Below are positions 1-5,061 of a stretch of DNA of 44,807 bases, in pieces (within the stretch, counting starts at the first letter, position 1; each line of letters opens with the position of its first letter). Both the position numbers and the translations under genes were made by a program. The notes under the pieces were generated by a model, which saw only the letters and a program-made list of their open reading frames with translations, searched no databases and was not told the origin of the DNA. The stretch comes from a virus: IMG/VR virus record IMGVR_UViG_3300009285_001776, positions 1 through 44,807 of that record; one strand, given 5' to 3'.

Positions 1-105
1 GGGGCCTACGAGTGGGTAAAAGAGTCGGAGTATGGCCGCGTGGAGAATACCGTTGGATTCCACGAGGGCTATCCCGATTCGTACACCGTGGTTGAGGTAC
101 TCTGA
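1..105 (+). CDS. C1 cassette protein, C-terminal fragment
   Basis: An open frame enters from the left edge in frame 1 and ends at TGA 103-105, giving 34 residues ending in VVEVL. It lies directly before the right half of an attC site, so it is the end of a cassette ORF cut off by the window. No R'' box is found between its start and the stop. The left half of its attC therefore lies outside the window, as expected if the ORF runs through attC as in C4, C5 and C8. No function recognised. Confidence 0.5.
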   Translation, partial: GAYEWVKESEYGRVENTVGFHEGYPDSYTVVEVL

Positions 106-111
106 TCTCGG

Positions 112-140
112 CCCGGCAGCTTAGCTCCGGTCCGTTATAC
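112..140 (+). other. attC site of C1, right half only
   Basis: The L' box CAGCTTAGCTCC and the core GTTATAC (134-140) are present. The matching R'' and L'' boxes are not inside the window. The core differs from the GTTGGGC of later sites but is matched exactly by GTATAAC at the end of the next cassette (365-371), which defines C2. Confidence 0.75.
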
Positions 141-160
141 GGTCGGCCTACAGGGAGGCA

Positions 161-370
161 ATGATGATCGAGTATGTGCTTCGGGGTCGGGCAAAGTCTC
201 TGTCCGAGGTTCCCAAGGGGGCCTGCATTGAGACGATCAATGATGTTGAAGTTGTCGCCATGTGCGAGGGGTGCGGCAAGCCCATCTTGGATGGGCAGAA
301 GCGATACGGATGGGCCGACGGGGTTTGGACGTGCGCCAAGTGCGGTGGCCCAGTTGAGGCCGCCGTATAA
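161..370 (+). CDS. C2 cassette: small zinc-ribbon protein
   Basis: A 69-residue protein beginning at one of two tandem ATGs (161 or 164) after GGGAGGCA. It carries two Cys pairs, CEGCG near residue 35 and CAKCG near residue 60, spaced like a small zinc ribbon. The stop TAA lies inside the R'' box GTATAAC, the normal arrangement for an integron cassette ORF. Function unknown; a metal-binding or nucleic-acid-binding role is inference from the Cys spacing only. Confidence 0.72.
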   Translation: MMIEYVLRGRAKSLSEVPKGACIETINDVEVVAMCEGCGKPILDGQKRYGWADGVWTCAKCGGPVEAAV

Positions 371-453
371 CAACTCGCTGGAATTGACGCCGCGGGCGAG
401 CGGGTTGAAGGACGAGTAGATCGGCGGCGCAATTCAGCTCGCATCCGTTAGAC
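365..453 (+). other. attC site of C2 (89 bp)
   Basis: R'' is GTATAAC (365-371) and L'' is AACTCGCTGGAATTGACG. The right side has AATTCAGCTCGC and core GTTAGAC (447-453). L'' and L' differ from the other sites yet still pair with each other. The length equals that of the C3 and C6 sites. Confidence 0.85.
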
Positions 454-476
454 GACGCCATGCAAAGGAGACGAGA

Positions 477-740
477 ATGAGTCCAGTAGCCGAAGTGTTG
501 GCCGAGCGTGCCCGCCAGGATGAGAAATGGGGTGAGCAGAATCACGATGACGCGTGGTGGCTCGCCATCTTGGTCGAGGAGGTGGGCGAGACGGCCCAGG
601 CAATCTTGCAGGCCGTTGAAGAGGGAGGCGACCCCGCACGCGTTCGGAAGGAAGTGGTTCAGTCTTGCGCCGTTAGCTTGGCTTGGCTGCAATGCATGGA
701 CAGGCGCGCCGTCATCACGTCAGAACGCGGCGTCGTCTAA
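477..740 (+). CDS. C3 cassette: MazG-like nucleotide pyrophosphohydrolase
   Basis: An 87-residue protein of the all-alpha NTP pyrophosphohydrolase (MazG-like) type, a family that hydrolyses NTPs to NMP and pyrophosphate. Visible marks are ERARQDEKWGEQNHD (residues 10-24), the metal-binding EEVGE (34-38) and a second helix with RKEVVQ (57-62). The usual final Asp of the ExxE...ExxD pattern appears to be Gln. The RBS is GGAGACGAGA before ATG 477. The stop TAA lies in R'' GTCTAAC. Possible roles are nucleotide-pool cleansing or lowering alarmone levels during infection; the substrate cannot be told from sequence. Confidence 0.85.
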   Translation: MSPVAEVLAERARQDEKWGEQNHDDAWWLAILVEEVGETAQAILQAVEEGGDPARVRKEVVQSCAVSLAWLQCMDRRAVITSERGVV

Positions 741-823
741 CAACTCGCTGAAGCCGACTCTTGTTGGCGACAGCGACACGAATGATGGGGATCGGCGAGC
801 GGCTTAGCTCGCATCCGTTGGGC
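735..823 (+). other. attC site of C3 (89 bp)
   Basis: R'' GTCTAAC (735-741) is the exact reverse complement of the core GTTAGAC that opens this cassette at 447. Complementarity extends outward (GACGACGCC with GGCGTCGTC). L'' is AACTCGCTGAAGCCGAC, L' is GCGGCTTAGCTCGC, and the core is GTTGGGC at 817-823. Confidence 0.9.
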
Positions 824-893
824 GGTCGCCCGTAGCTGGAGGATGAAATGCCCGAATGGGAAGAGGAGTTTGATAAGTGGTATCCAACAGAGC
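817..893 (+). repeat. 77-bp exact repeat, left copy (attC core plus start of C4)
   Basis: Identical over 77 bases to 44731-44807, the last bases of the window. The repeat begins at the G of the core GTTGGGC and runs through the C4 RBS and first 15 codons plus one base of codon 16. Base 816 is C and base 44730 is A, so identity starts exactly at the recombination core. See the findings for what this implies about genome ends and cassette order. Confidence 0.95.
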
Positions 894-1174
894 AGATCAA
901 CCGGGCAAGGTGGGTCTGCAAAGAGTCGTTCATGGCTGGATGGCACGCCTGTGAAGACGCCGCCCAACAACTCGCTGAAACTGACGCTGGCGGCACAGAC
1001 AAGGACGAGTTGATCGCCCTCAAGGTATTGGCAATGCTCGTGACGCGTCGCCTAGTATCTGCCGAGGCGGTCAACCGCGCCTTGGAAGTGCGCGGTTCCC
1101 GGTACTGTATCTTTGACCACGCCGGCATCTGGGACGTGGGGACATTGCCCGCCTCGTCCGCCGGCGCAGCTTAG
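848..1174 (+). CDS. C4 cassette protein: shared N-domain, attC-encoded linker, variable C-domain
   Basis: A 108-residue protein with RBS GGAGGATGAA. Residues 1-37 form a compact Trp-rich segment (FDKWY, SFMAGWHAC) shared in outline with C5 and C8. Residues 38-46 (AAQQLAETD) are encoded by the R''/L'' half of attC. Residues about 50-105 are a separate region rich in Leu/Val/Ala. The stop TAG lies in the L' box (CAGCTTAGC), so the protein ends in AA. The F-x-W...AGW motif resembles short segments common in phage-encoded hypothetical proteins. Function unknown. Confidence 0.65.
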   Translation: MPEWEEEFDKWYPTEQINRARWVCKESFMAGWHACEDAAQQLAETDAGGTDKDELIALKVLAMLVTRRLVSAEAVNRALEVRGSRYCIFDHAGIWDVGTLPASSAGAA

Positions 1175-1190
1175 CTCGCATCCGTTGGGC
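962..1190 (+). other. long attC-like site of C4 (229 bp) with coding centre
   Basis: R'' GCCCAAC (962-968) and L'' AACTCGCTGAAACTGACGC pair with L' GCGCAGCTTAGCTCGC and core GTTGGGC (1184-1190). Pairing continues inward (GCTGGCGG with CCGCCGGC). The central part, about 170 bases, is open reading frame. Typical attC sites are about 57-141 bp, so this is unusually long. Confidence 0.7.
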
Positions 1191-1214
1191 GGTCGCCACT
1201 AACTGGAGGTTGAA

Positions 1215-1598
1215 ATGCCTGATGTCTGGAAGGACTGCAAAAAGTGGATTGCTTCGCAAGGCGCCAGTCTCGCATACATGAGTCTCGTCGGAGGGTTTTA
1301 CGCCGGTTGGCTTGCCAGGGATGGCGCCGTCGAACAACTCGCTGAAGCCGACCCGACCGGGCGGCAAGAGGAATCCGGGCTTGAGGAGGCCGCTCGATTG
1401 GCGGGGAGTCTTTACCGCGTCGTGAAGTCGATGGACAACGATGGCGTCGGCCACATAAGCCTTGCCTTCACAGAGAAGGATGGCACGCGTGGCGCCGTTA
1501 TAGTCCTGGCCCCCGACGCCGGAAACGAGGAAATCCTCGCCGCCGTGGGTGCGATCTGTGACAAGCAGGCCGAAGCCGCCGCCGGTCGTGCGGCTTAG
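1215..1598 (+). CDS. C5 cassette protein: shared N-domain with a longer unknown C-domain
   Basis: A 127-residue protein after RBS GGAGGTTGAA. Residues 1-37 match the C4/C8 layout (DCKKWIA, GGFYAGWLAR). The linker AVEQLAEAD at 38-46 is attC-encoded. Residues 50-125 contain an alternating hydrophobic stretch (GHISLAFTEKDG, GAVIVLAPDAG) that looks like a small alpha/beta domain, then an Ala-rich tail ending GRAA at the L' stop. No family recognised. Confidence 0.62.
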   Translation: MPDVWKDCKKWIASQGASLAYMSLVGGFYAGWLARDGAVEQLAEADPTGRQEESGLEEAARLAGSLYRVVKSMDNDGVGHISLAFTEKDGTRGAVIVLAPDAGNEEILAAVGAICDKQAEAAAGRAA

Positions 1599-1614
1599 CT
1601 CGCATCCGTTGGGC
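1329..1614 (+). other. long attC-like site of C5 (286 bp), degenerate R'' box
   Basis: L'' AACTCGCTGAAGCCGACCC (from 1334) and L' GTGCGGCTTAGCTCGC with core GTTGGGC (1608-1614) are clear. The R'' box reads GTCGAAC instead of GCCCAAC. The middle is coding. The mismatched R'' suggests weak or lost recombination activity. Confidence 0.6.
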
Positions 1615-1634
1615 AGCGCCAGAAGGAGATGAAG

Positions 1635-1904
1635 ATGTCGTTCTCAGACAAGGCTTGCAGATGGATCACCGACCGAGTTCAAGAGGGTCGCGGCGCAGTC
1701 GTATTCTCTCTTGAGGAGAGCGCCGGTCTCATTGGCGTTTGGATTGGTGAGGAGGAATCCGCACCCGCGCTTGGGTGCGGGGAAGATGCGGTGTCTGCGA
1801 TTATGGACGCCATGCGCCGCGGCGCGTCGCTGCCTAACAACTCGCTGAAGCCGACTCGGCCCAAGCGGGGTAACATGCCGAAGAAGGTTAGCCGAGCAGC
1901 TTAG
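1635..1904 (+). CDS. C6 cassette protein, reads through attC
   Basis: An 89-residue product counted from ATG 1635, chosen because it sits six bases after GGAG; ATG 1629 overlaps that RBS. Residues 1-63 are the cassette protein proper (TDRVQEGRGAVVFSLEE, GLIGVWIGEEESAPALG), perhaps a small beta-rich fold. From LPNNSLKPTRP on, the sequence is translated attC. The stop is the TAG in L'. A function is not recognised, and the attC-encoded tail may carry none. Confidence 0.65.
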   Translation: MSFSDKACRWITDRVQEGRGAVVFSLEESAGLIGVWIGEEESAPALGCGEDAVSAIMDAMRRGASLPNNSLKPTRPKRGNMPKKVSRAA

Positions 1905-1920
1905 CTCGCATCCGTTGGGC
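1832..1920 (+). other. attC site of C6 (89 bp)
   Basis: R'' GCCTAAC pairs (with one G-U) to the GTTGGGC at 1608. Pairing extends specifically for this cassette, since CGCTGCC matches the GGGCAGCG after that core. L'' is AACTCGCTGAAGCCGACTCGGC, and L' is GCCGAGCAGCTTAGCTCGC. The new core is GTTGGGC at 1914-1920. It is one of the best-formed attC sites here. Confidence 0.9.
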
Positions 1921-1944
1921 GGTCGCCTGAAGTTGGAGGATGAA

Positions 1945-2157
1945 ATGCCCGTATCGTATCTGTCTTTGGAGAAGATGGCCGCATGGGTGGCCTTGGACCC
2001 TGAGCGTAATCGTGCCAGCAAGGAGTGGTGGGATTGGGCGAGGTCCGCCTACAGTCTCGCCACCCAACATGCGCATGAAGCTGACGCCGCCGCGGTGGAC
2101 CCAAGCCGCAAGCGCGACTGTTCTTGTGGGGACACGCCTTGCACGTGTCCGTTCTAA
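1945..2157 (+). CDS. C7 cassette protein with Cys-rich tail
   Basis: A 70-residue protein after RBS GGAGGATGAA, starting MPVSYLSLEKM. It has a helical Trp-rich centre (ASKEWWDWARSAY), then ATQHAHEADA, encoded by the attC left boxes, and a short tail with four Cys (CSCGDTPCTCPF). The stop TAA falls within the long attC loop. Another frame is open through the same site and gives NMRMKLTPP-type attC translation, but it lacks an RBS. Function unknown. Confidence 0.6.
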   Translation: MPVSYLSLEKMAAWVALDPERNRASKEWWDWARSAYSLATQHAHEADAAAVDPSRKRDCSCGDTPCTCPF

Positions 2158-2187
2158 GCGGCGCAGCTTATGCGCGGTCCGTTGGGC
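2062..2187 (+). other. diverged attC site of C7 (126 bp)
   Basis: R'' is ACCCAAC (2062-2068), L'' ATGCGCATGAAGCTGACGCC, L' GGCGCAGCTTATGCGCGG and core GTTGGGC (2181-2187). Both inner boxes differ from those of the neighbouring sites yet remain complementary (GCGCAT with ATGCGC). It is therefore a genuine alternative lineage of attC rather than decay. Confidence 0.8.
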
Positions 2188-2210
2188 GGTCGCCCGAAGG
2201 AGATGAGGAA

Positions 2211-2447
2211 ATGCCCGAATGGAACGATCCGTTCATCGAGGTTTGGCCCTACGACGAATCTCCGCAAAGGGTCCTCGCCCTGATGTGGTATTCAATGGGA
2301 TGGCGCGCCTCACGTCACGCCGCCCAACAACTCACTGAAGCTGACGGGGCAAGGCCGCCGCACTCAAACATGCAGTGCGCCTGTGGGCATCCGTTCGGAA
2401 TTAACACCGCGGGTAACTGCATGAAATGCGGCCGCCCCGCGGCTTAG
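2211..2447 (+). CDS. C8 cassette protein: shared N-domain plus small zinc ribbon
   Basis: A 78-residue protein. Its start MPEW and the segment MWYSMGWRASR match the C4/C5 N-terminal layout. The linker AAQQLTEAD (37-45) is attC-encoded. The C-terminal part has CACGHPFGINTAGNCMKCG, a C-x-C...C-x2-C zinc-ribbon pattern. It ends in RPAA at the L' stop. The RBS is GGAGATGAGGAA. It looks like the N-domain of C4/C5 joined through the attC left half to a different small domain. Confidence 0.65.
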   Translation: MPEWNDPFIEVWPYDESPQRVLALMWYSMGWRASRHAAQQLTEADGARPPHSNMQCACGHPFGINTAGNCMKCGRPAA

Positions 2448-2463
2448 CTCGCATCCGTTGGGC
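2322..2463 (+). other. attC site of C8 (142 bp) with coding centre; last attC of the array
   Basis: R'' GCCCAAC (2322-2328), L'' AACTCACTGAAGCTGACGG, L' GCGGCTTAGCTCGC and core GTTGGGC (2457-2463). The central region encodes the zinc-ribbon part of C8. No further attC is found to the right. Confidence 0.78.
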
Positions 2464-2511
2464 GGTCGCCTTGACTTGACGTAGAATCCAGAGGCATGAG
2501 AGGAGACGGAG

Positions 2512-2823
2512 ATGGAGAATGGGCAAGTGCATCAATTGTACTTCGTGACGGCATCCGAGGCAATGACAAATCTCGCCGGCGCCATCCTGGAGATGGGCGT
2601 TACAGCTTCTGCCTACTCTCGGGCCATCAAGGAGTTTACTGATGCCGCCGGGCTCACACTTGAACAAGCAAACGCCGACCTACGCGCTTTCATTCGGACT
2701 CTTCCTTGGAGAGAGCGGATGAAACTCTGGCCTCACCGCCGATTCCCACGCGTCTTCCCGATGCCTTTGCTCGTTCTTAGCCACGCCGATCAATGGCTGA
2801 CAGATAGGATGAATGGCGCCTAG
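2512..2823 (+). CDS. hypothetical protein after the last attC; backbone gene or cassette without attC
   Basis: A 103-residue protein with RBS GAGGAGACGGAG. The first half is helical (TASEAMTNLAGAILEMG, TLEQANADLRAFI); the second half is basic (WRERMKLWPHRRFPR). No family recognised. It follows a core with the same TTGGGCGGTCGCC lead as four cassettes but has no attC of its own. It is either a cassette whose attC was lost or the sequence that originally followed the insertion site. Its stop codon overlaps the stop of the minus-strand gene at 2820, so the two transcripts converge with no spacer. Confidence 0.6.
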   Translation: MENGQVHQLYFVTASEAMTNLAGAILEMGVTASAYSRAIKEFTDAAGLTLEQANADLRAFIRTLPWRERMKLWPHRRFPRVFPMPLLVLSHADQWLTDRMNGA

Positions 2824-3044
2824 CGCCTCTTGCTCGCCAGCCAAGTACCCAGCGCCGCGCCCAGAGCGAACGGCACGACGTTCCAGTAGCTGACGACCAG
2901 CTCGGACAGCACCAGGCCCCACAGCATCCAGCCGGCGAATGCCCATCCGGCAGACTCGTACCGCCTTCCCCCCGAGATGGCTCGCGTCTGCGCCGTCACG
3001 ATGGCCTCGCTAACGAGGCCCGCCAGGAACAGGAGCACGATCAC
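2820..3044 (-). CDS. small two-helix membrane protein
   Basis: 74 residues from a GTG start that overlaps the TGA of the upstream gene (GTGA coupling). Two hydrophobic segments are visible: residues 1-17 (VIVLLFLAGLVSEAIV) and about 33-68 (WAFAGWMLWGLVLSELVV and VPFALGAALGTWLA), with a basic end SKRR. It is the last gene of the leftward late operon. A lysis accessory role is possible from position and topology but not shown by any motif. Confidence 0.6.
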   Translation of the reverse strand: MIVLLFLAGLVSEAIVTAQTRAISGGRRYESAGWAFAGWMLWGLVLSELVVSYWNVVPFALGAALGTWLASKRR

Positions 3045-3490
3045 AGGAACTCCCCGACCGGGACGCCGCGGGACCGGAGCTCCTCGAGAATCACATCGAA
3101 GTAGACCTTCGGGGACCGATCCCTCCAGAGCCCAAGCCAAACGCGCATGTACCTATCGTCATGGCCGTTGCGCCAGGGGCCCTCGGCGTGTGGCAATTCG
3201 TGGACGGTGAAGCCGAACGCGGCACAGCCCATCGGGTAGGTGATGACGTACTCCGCCTTGCCGGGCTTCTTGCGGATCCCCTCTTTCGAGACGCCGCCGG
3301 TCTCGGTCCACGTCTTGGCCTTCTCGACATGGAAGAGCAGAGGGGCATTGGGGATCAGGCCGCGCCAGTAGTCAGACGCCTGGATCGCGCGGATGGCGGC
3401 CGATGCCTCGGAGAGATCCATGAAGGGCATGTACTGCCAGAGGCGGAGCTTCTGTTCGACGGCGTAGAGCTGGCGCGTCCAATTCCTCAC
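3041..3490 (-). CDS. putative zinc metallohydrolase with HELPH motif
   Basis: 149 residues, GTG start coupled to the upstream TGA. A HELPH motif (the HExxH zinc-protease pattern) lies around residue 96. It is followed by HDDRYMRVWLGLW, where a further His could be the third ligand, as in small WLM/TIGR04338-like metallohydrolases. The N-terminal part is helical (YAVEQKLRLWQYM, EASAAIRAIQASDYW). Target unknown. Confidence 0.55.
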   Translation of the reverse strand: MRNWTRQLYAVEQKLRLWQYMPFMDLSEASAAIRAIQASDYWRGLIPNAPLLFHVEKAKTWTETGGVSKEGIRKKPGKAEYVITYPMGCAAFGFTVHELPHAEGPWRNGHDDRYMRVWLGLWRDRSPKVYFDVILEELRSRGVPVGEFL

Positions 3491-3810
3491 TTCGCTAGCC
3501 CCGTGATGAGCTCGGGCACGGAATAGAACACCGGGATCCCAAGACTCTCGGCCAGCTCAACCTCGCGATCAGCGCCAGGGGATTCGCCGATCATCCTCAG
3601 CAGGGCATCGCATGCCCTGAGCCACTCCATGTCATAGGCCAGCCACGTCTCGTATTTCTTCGGGGAGGCGAAGTCCCAGAAGCCGGTGAGATGCGGGACG
3701 AACGGAGCAAAGCCGGCCGCCAGCAGCCAGTCCGCCTCGAAGATCGCCTTGCGGATGTTCAAGATTGTGTCGCCTCCAGAGTATGGCCCAGCGACATAGA
3801 CCCTCTTCAT
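3487..3810 (-). CDS. nucleoside deoxyribosyltransferase-like protein (DUF4406 type)
   Basis: 107 residues starting MKRVYVAGPYSGGD, the nucleotide-binding opening typical of DUF4406 and nucleoside 2-deoxyribosyltransferase-fold proteins. ADREVELAESLGIPVFY near the end also fits the family, which commonly has an Asp/Glu near this position. Such proteins occur widely in phages and may act in nucleotide salvage or modification; the substrate is unknown. Start ATG 3810 follows GAGGTGATGCC. Confidence 0.75.
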   Translation of the reverse strand: MKRVYVAGPYSGGDTILNIRKAIFEADWLLAAGFAPFVPHLTGFWDFASPKKYETWLAYDMEWLRACDALLRMIGESPGADREVELAESLGIPVFYSVPELITGLAK

Positions 3811-3814
3811 GGCA

Positions 3815-4051
3815 TCACCTCTTCACCGAGTAGGCAAAGCCGAACTTGCCCCCGAGCGATGCGTGCCTGCGCACCATCCTCCCCGCCTTCACTTCTTCCC
3901 TCAACGCCCGCTCCGCAACCGATCTGCTAAGGCCCCGGAGTTGGGCGAAGCCGTCCACGGTGATCTCGTCCGGGCGGATGGGATCGCGGAGTTCGATGGC
4001 ATTCAGGAAGGCCTCAAGTTCGGCGCCTATGGCATCTACGTCAGGAGACAT
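3815..4051 (-). CDS. small winged-helix-like protein
   Basis: 78 residues from ATG 4051, preceded by GGAGGTGGTCG, with a short overlap into the upstream metallophosphoesterase gene. ITVDGFAQLRGLSRSVAERALREEV (residues 30-54) looks like a helix-turn-helix, followed by a wing-like segment (GRMVRRHASLGGKFGFAY). DNA binding is inferred from that pattern alone. Longer frames upstream start inside the previous gene and lack an RBS. Confidence 0.6.
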   Translation of the reverse strand: MSPDVDAIGAELEAFLNAIELRDPIRPDEITVDGFAQLRGLSRSVAERALREEVKAGRMVRRHASLGGKFGFAYSVKR

Positions 4052-4997
4052 CGACCACCTCCTTCGTCGTGAAGTCAAACGTTCGGATGAACTCGTGGGG
4101 GGTTACCCTCCCGTCAACCACCTCGAAGGCCAGCATTCCTATCGTCGCCTTGGGCGGGGACTTGGCAACCTTCCTAGCGTAGTCGTCGATGAAGCAGTAG
4201 GATGGGCAGATGGCCGCGTGTGTTCGCCACGTCTTGCCCCTGGCCCGCCTCGTCACAACCTCGGAGACGTACTGGTGATAGTGGCCGCGGAGCAGAACAT
4301 CCGGCGGATCATGCCCCTCGACCAACTCGTCGTCCATGATGGACTGCGTGTAGAGTCGGAGAATGTTCCCTCGCAGCCAATAGCGCGAGCCCGGAGGACT
4401 TCCGTGATGTGCGAGGTCAAAGTTGACTCCCCCGATAGTGGCCTTCCAGTGATACGGCACATCCACCTTGATCCCGGCCGTGCGCACGCGCGCGGCGACA
4501 ATCAGGGCGGCCGAGCCCTCTTCGAGTTCGTGGTATCCGGTACCTTTGGCAAACACCATCCGCTGAAGGTTGGGGACGGCCATCCAGGGGGCGAGGTTGG
4601 CAAAGGCGATCTCAAACTGGTCTGCCGCTCGCGTCGACACAAGCTCCCGCGCCTTTCCGTTCCCGCCCTGCGCCATGTCACCGTGATGGAGCAGGATGAT
4701 CGGATCCCCGGCGGCCAGTTCAACTACGCGGTCCTTGTCCCCAACGTACAGGGGCCATAGGGCTTGCTGGCTTGGTCCGGGCATCGGACGCCAGGGCACA
4801 AGGTTGCCGTTCTCGTCCTCGTCGTACAGGACCGTCTCTGGGTTGAGTAGACCGAGCTTGTGATTGGCGTGAGTGTCTCCGATGTCTGCGACGATCACGC
4901 GCCGCGCAGTTGTCTCCGGATGCAGTCCGGCCAGCATCTCGCCTACTGTGGGCATTCGACCTCCGAAGGGGGAAACGGGGGCCATGACCAACTTCAT
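4041..4997 (-). CDS. calcineurin-like metallophosphoesterase
   Basis: 318 residues with the ordered metal motifs of the calcineurin-like phosphoesterase fold: DIGDTH (38-43), HHGD (104-107), GTGYHE (152-157, in place of GNH), LAHHG (195-199) and GHYH (238-241). Enzymes of this fold cleave phosphomonoesters or diesters with two metal ions; similar genes are frequent in siphovirus late regions. The start could be ATG 4997, which lies inside a strong palindrome, or ATG 4955. The palindrome would then cover the first start codon. Confidence 0.85.
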   Translation of the reverse strand: MKLVMAPVSPFGGRMPTVGEMLAGLHPETTARRVIVADIGDTHANHKLGLLNPETVLYDEDENGNLVPWRPMPGPSQQALWPLYVGDKDRVVELAAGDPIILLHHGDMAQGGNGKARELVSTRAADQFEIAFANLAPWMAVPNLQRMVFAKGTGYHELEEGSAALIVAARVRTAGIKVDVPYHWKATIGGVNFDLAHHGSPPGSRYWLRGNILRLYTQSIMDDELVEGHDPPDVLLRGHYHQYVSEVVTRRARGKTWRTHAAICPSYCFIDDYARKVAKSPPKATIGMLAFEVVDGRVTPHEFIRTFDFTTKEVVDVS

Positions 4998-5031
4998 TGG
5001 TCATGCAACCAACCTTGTTGGTCATGGCCCC
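4978..5031 (-). promoter_or_regulatory. nested palindrome at the metallophosphoesterase start
   Basis: Outer arms GGGGCCATGACCAA (4978-4991) and TTGGTCATGGCCCC (5018-5031) are perfectly complementary over 14 bases. Inside, two short inverted repeats ACCAA-N5-TTGGT sit at 4987-5001 and 5008-5022, centres 21 bp apart. The RNA can fold either as one long stem or as two small hairpins. It lies between two minus-strand genes and covers the ATG at 4997. No U-run follows, so it is not a standard terminator. A translational switch or dual operator is inference. Confidence 0.7.
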
Positions 5032-5061
5032 GAAGCCGTCCACCGAAGCGGACGGGGGAGA

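Larger units (their letters stand above)
1..2463 (+). mobile_element. integron-type gene cassette array (C1 partial to C8) in a phage genome
   Basis: Eight short modules follow one another, each made of a GTTRRRY core, an RBS, a small ORF and an attC-like end. Inverse-core boxes (RYYYAAC) occur at 365, 735, 962, 1329 (degenerate), 1832, 2062 and 2322. GTTRRRY cores occur at 134, 447, 817, 1184, 1608, 1914, 2181 and 2457. The inner boxes read about AACTCGCTGAAGCCGAC on the left and CGGCTTAGCTCG on the right, as in known attC sites. The box pairs co-vary within each cassette: GTTATAC with GTATAAC in C2, GTTAGAC with GTCTAAC in C3. This is the signature of cassettes that circularised through IntI. 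No tyrosine recombinase gene is visible, so this is a cluster of attC sites lacking an integrase. All ORFs point the same way, continuing the direction of the plus-strand operon if the genome is circular. Confidence 0.88.

Noticed and set aside
1940-2206. Alternative frame through C7 ending in attC-derived sequence
   Set aside because: No RBS at its start and an Arg/Pro-rich unlikely composition. The frame from ATG 1945 has the conserved GGAGGATGAA leader.
1-2463. Regularly repeated motifs in the left region as a possible CRISPR array
   Set aside because: Repeat units are imperfect, unequally spaced and consist of paired inverse boxes with ORFs between them, as in attC sites. No direct 23-47 base repeats with uniform spacers and no cas genes are present.
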